From assembly GCA_003219495.1 (NCBI GenBank), contig QHOZ01000046.1, forward strand, positions 1-9,508: 9,508 nt of DNA, read 5' to 3'. Shown piece by piece: positions 7,662 to 9,508 of this stretch (position 1 is the first letter of the stretch; every line of letters begins with the position of its first letter). The notes below the pieces were generated by a model. It made no database searches. It was not told the DNA's origin and saw only the letters and a list, made by a program, of their open reading frames with translations. Source of the stretch: Verrucomicrobiota bacterium. Lineage in GTDB: Bacteria > Verrucomicrobiota > Verrucomicrobiae > Chthoniobacterales > UBA10450. Made by a program: the position numbers and the translations under genes.

Positions 7662-7700
7662 ACAATTCGACGCCGGTCACCACTGTTCACGTTCCATGAT

Positions 7701-9508
7701 ATGTTTTTCCGCACGCGACTGGTAGCTTTGCTCCTCTTCGGCTCGGGATTTTGCGCGCTGATCCGCGGCCACTGCCGCCGTCATCGGTGTATTTATGCTG
7801 GGCTTGGGGATCGGCGGGATTTTCTTGGGACGCCGATCGGAAAACACGGCGAATCCTCTCGCGTTCTATGCGAAGTTGGAGTTGTTCATCGCGATATCCG
7901 CCGCCGCTTCACCGTTGTTGGTCTGGACGGTCCGGCACCTCTACATCGGCATGGGCGGGACCCAAACATTGGGATTGTTCATCGGTACAGTGGTTCGTCT
8001 TCTCTTTGCCGCCCTGATTCTTGCGCCACCAACGTTTCTAATGGGCGGAACATTGCCCGCAGCAGCGCGAGCGGTTGTCGTGCGCGAGGACAGCGAACGC
8101 CGGGCGATCGGTTTTGTTTACGGCGCGAACACGATTGGAGCGGTTGGCGGCGCTTTGGCCGGCACTTTTTATTTTTTTGAGCACTTCGGAAATCGCAATA
8201 CGATTTGGCTCGCGGCAGTAATCAATATTGGAATTGCCTCCGCTGCCTTCGCTCTGTCGCGCCGCACCGCGGACCCAATTTTGGAGAAGCAAGCGAATCC
8301 CCGCTTTGTTCTCGCGGCCGCTGCGATCGTTGGCTTTGCCTTTTTTCTGATGGAGCTGGTGTGGTATCGCATGCTTGCTCCGCTGCTCGGCGGATCCACG
8401 TTTTCCTTCGGTCTCATTCTTGCGGTTGCTCTCCTTGGCATCGGGTCCGGTGGTCTCGCCTATAGTCTCTTGTTCGGTCGGCGGCGTTCCGCGTCGGTTC
8501 GCTTCTTCGCCATTACTTGCGCCGCTGAAGCATTTTTCATCTCATTGCCGTTCGCGCTGGGCGATCGCATCGCGATTCTGACGATGTTGTTGAGGCCGCT
8601 GGGAACGATCGGATTCTATGGTCACGTCCTGGCTTGGACCGGGCTGTGTACCATTGTCATATTCCCGGCCGCGTTTATCGCTGGCATTCAGTTTCCGGCG
8701 CTGATTGCATTGCTCGGGAAAGGGACGAAGCAAGTTGGTTCACAAACTGGTGCGGCTTACGCGTGGAATACCGCTGGAGCGCTGGCCGGATCTCTCGCAG
8801 GCGGTTTCGGATTCATCCCAACGTTTACCGCGCCGGGTGTTTGGAAGCTGGTAACGCTTGTGCTCGCAGGTCTCAGTGTCATTACCCTCGCAGTTTTTAT
8901 CCGGAAGAACTCCTCAAGTTTCTCCAGGATGATATTGCCAATCGCTCTCAGCATGGCCGCCATTGCGATGCTTGCCGCCACGGGGCCGACTGCTTTTTGG
9001 CGGCACAGTGAGGTCGGCGTTGGTCATTTGAGCGTATACAAAGGCCCTCCAAACGAAATCCGCGAATTAGTGCAGGGCATTCGCCGCCGCATCATATGGG
9101 AAGCGGACGGGACTGAAAGCAGCGTCGCTCTTTCCAATGCTAGCGGACTCGCTTTCATCGTTAACGGCCGAACGGACGGCAACGCCACCGGCGATGCTGG
9201 AACTCAAGTTATGAGTGGCTTGATCGGCGCTGCGCTGCACCCGAATCCGAAAAAAGCCTTCGTCATCGGCTTGGGAACTGGCAGCACTGCGGGATGGCTG
9301 GCGTCAATTCCATCTATGGAACGGGTGGACGTCGTCGAGCTCGAGCCGGCGATTGTGAAGGTCGCGAAAGAATGCGCCCCCGTGAACCAAAATGCATTAC
9401 AAAATCCGAAAATGCATCTCATGATCGGCGATGCGCGCGAAGCGCTCCTCACTACGCGAGAGAAGTACGACATCGTCGTCTCGGAACCTTCCAACCCGTT
9501 TCGAGCAG
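7701..9508 (+). CDS. Fused polytopic membrane protein / spermidine-synthase-like domain (frame-broken, 3' end missing)
   Basis: The ATG at 7701 opens MFFRTRLVALLLFGSGFCALI (to base 7763), a typical first helix of this family. The frame then breaks. The protein continues one frame over from 7762 with SAATAAVIGVFMLGLGIGG and stays open to the window edge (582 codons). The family normally has about 15 residues between these two pieces (of the YQTVWLREFRLIFGA kind), so roughly 47 bp seem to be missing. The only ATG rescue in the second frame is 7795, which would lose the first helix. Many hydrophobic segments follow to about base 8990, then a small beta domain (IIWEADGTESSVAL) and a Rossmann domain: GLGTGSTAG (9268-9294, nucleotide-binding loop), VVELEP, MIGDAREAL and YDIVVSEPSNP. 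This order matches the 'fused MFS/spermidine synthase' proteins, whose real activity is mostly unproven. The catalytic DxxDP-type motif of true aminopropyltransferases appears as SEPSNP here, so polyamine synthesis is doubtful. No good Shine-Dalgarno site precedes 7701. Confidence 0.82.

Noticed and set aside
7661..7666. TACAAT as a -10 box for the downstream membrane gene
   Set aside because: It falls on the T tract of the terminator, and the matching -35 position lies in the hairpin with no similarity to TTGACA.

Overview
The window is 9.5 kb of bacterial DNA with every supported gene on the + strand. It fits a Verrucomicrobiota genome, perhaps a soil Opitutaceae or Chthoniobacterales relative. 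The reasons are the type of very large TonB-dependent receptor, the tandem membrane-TPR proteins of the TMTC type, the fused membrane/spermidine-synthase-like protein, the moderate-to-high GC content and the scarcity of Shine-Dalgarno sites. This is inference from family resemblance; no rRNA or marker gene is present.

Bases 1-4318 hold a compact three-gene cluster. Two tandem paralogues encode polytopic membrane proteins with C-terminal TPR repeats, resembling GT-C/TMTC-type glycosyltransferases; the first is cut by the left edge. They are separated by 19 bp, and a class I SAM-dependent methyltransferase follows after 6 bp. The cluster probably modifies surface glycans, lipids or proteins, but its substrates cannot be read from the sequence. 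The methyltransferase ends in an odd low-complexity tail, and its stop codon lies inside an A/T palindrome.

Bases 4319-4499 are a non-coding leader with phased A-tracts, a plausible promoter and a clear ribosome binding site. They precede a large TonB-dependent outer-membrane receptor (4500-7599), which is broken into two frames at about 6381. A strong intrinsic terminator with a GAAA tetraloop (7625-7661) closes this unit.

Bases 7701-9508 hold a fused polytopic membrane protein with a spermidine-synthase-like domain, cut by the right edge. It too changes frame close to its start (about 7762) and seems to lack about 15 residues there.

The main oddity is that two neighbouring and otherwise well-preserved genes each carry one lesion. 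Both lesions shift the frame in the same direction and both seem to be short deletions. This means either early decay or an assembly or consensus error. I found no CRISPR array, tRNA, rRNA, insertion sequence or defence system, and I do not see a convincing new multi-gene system.
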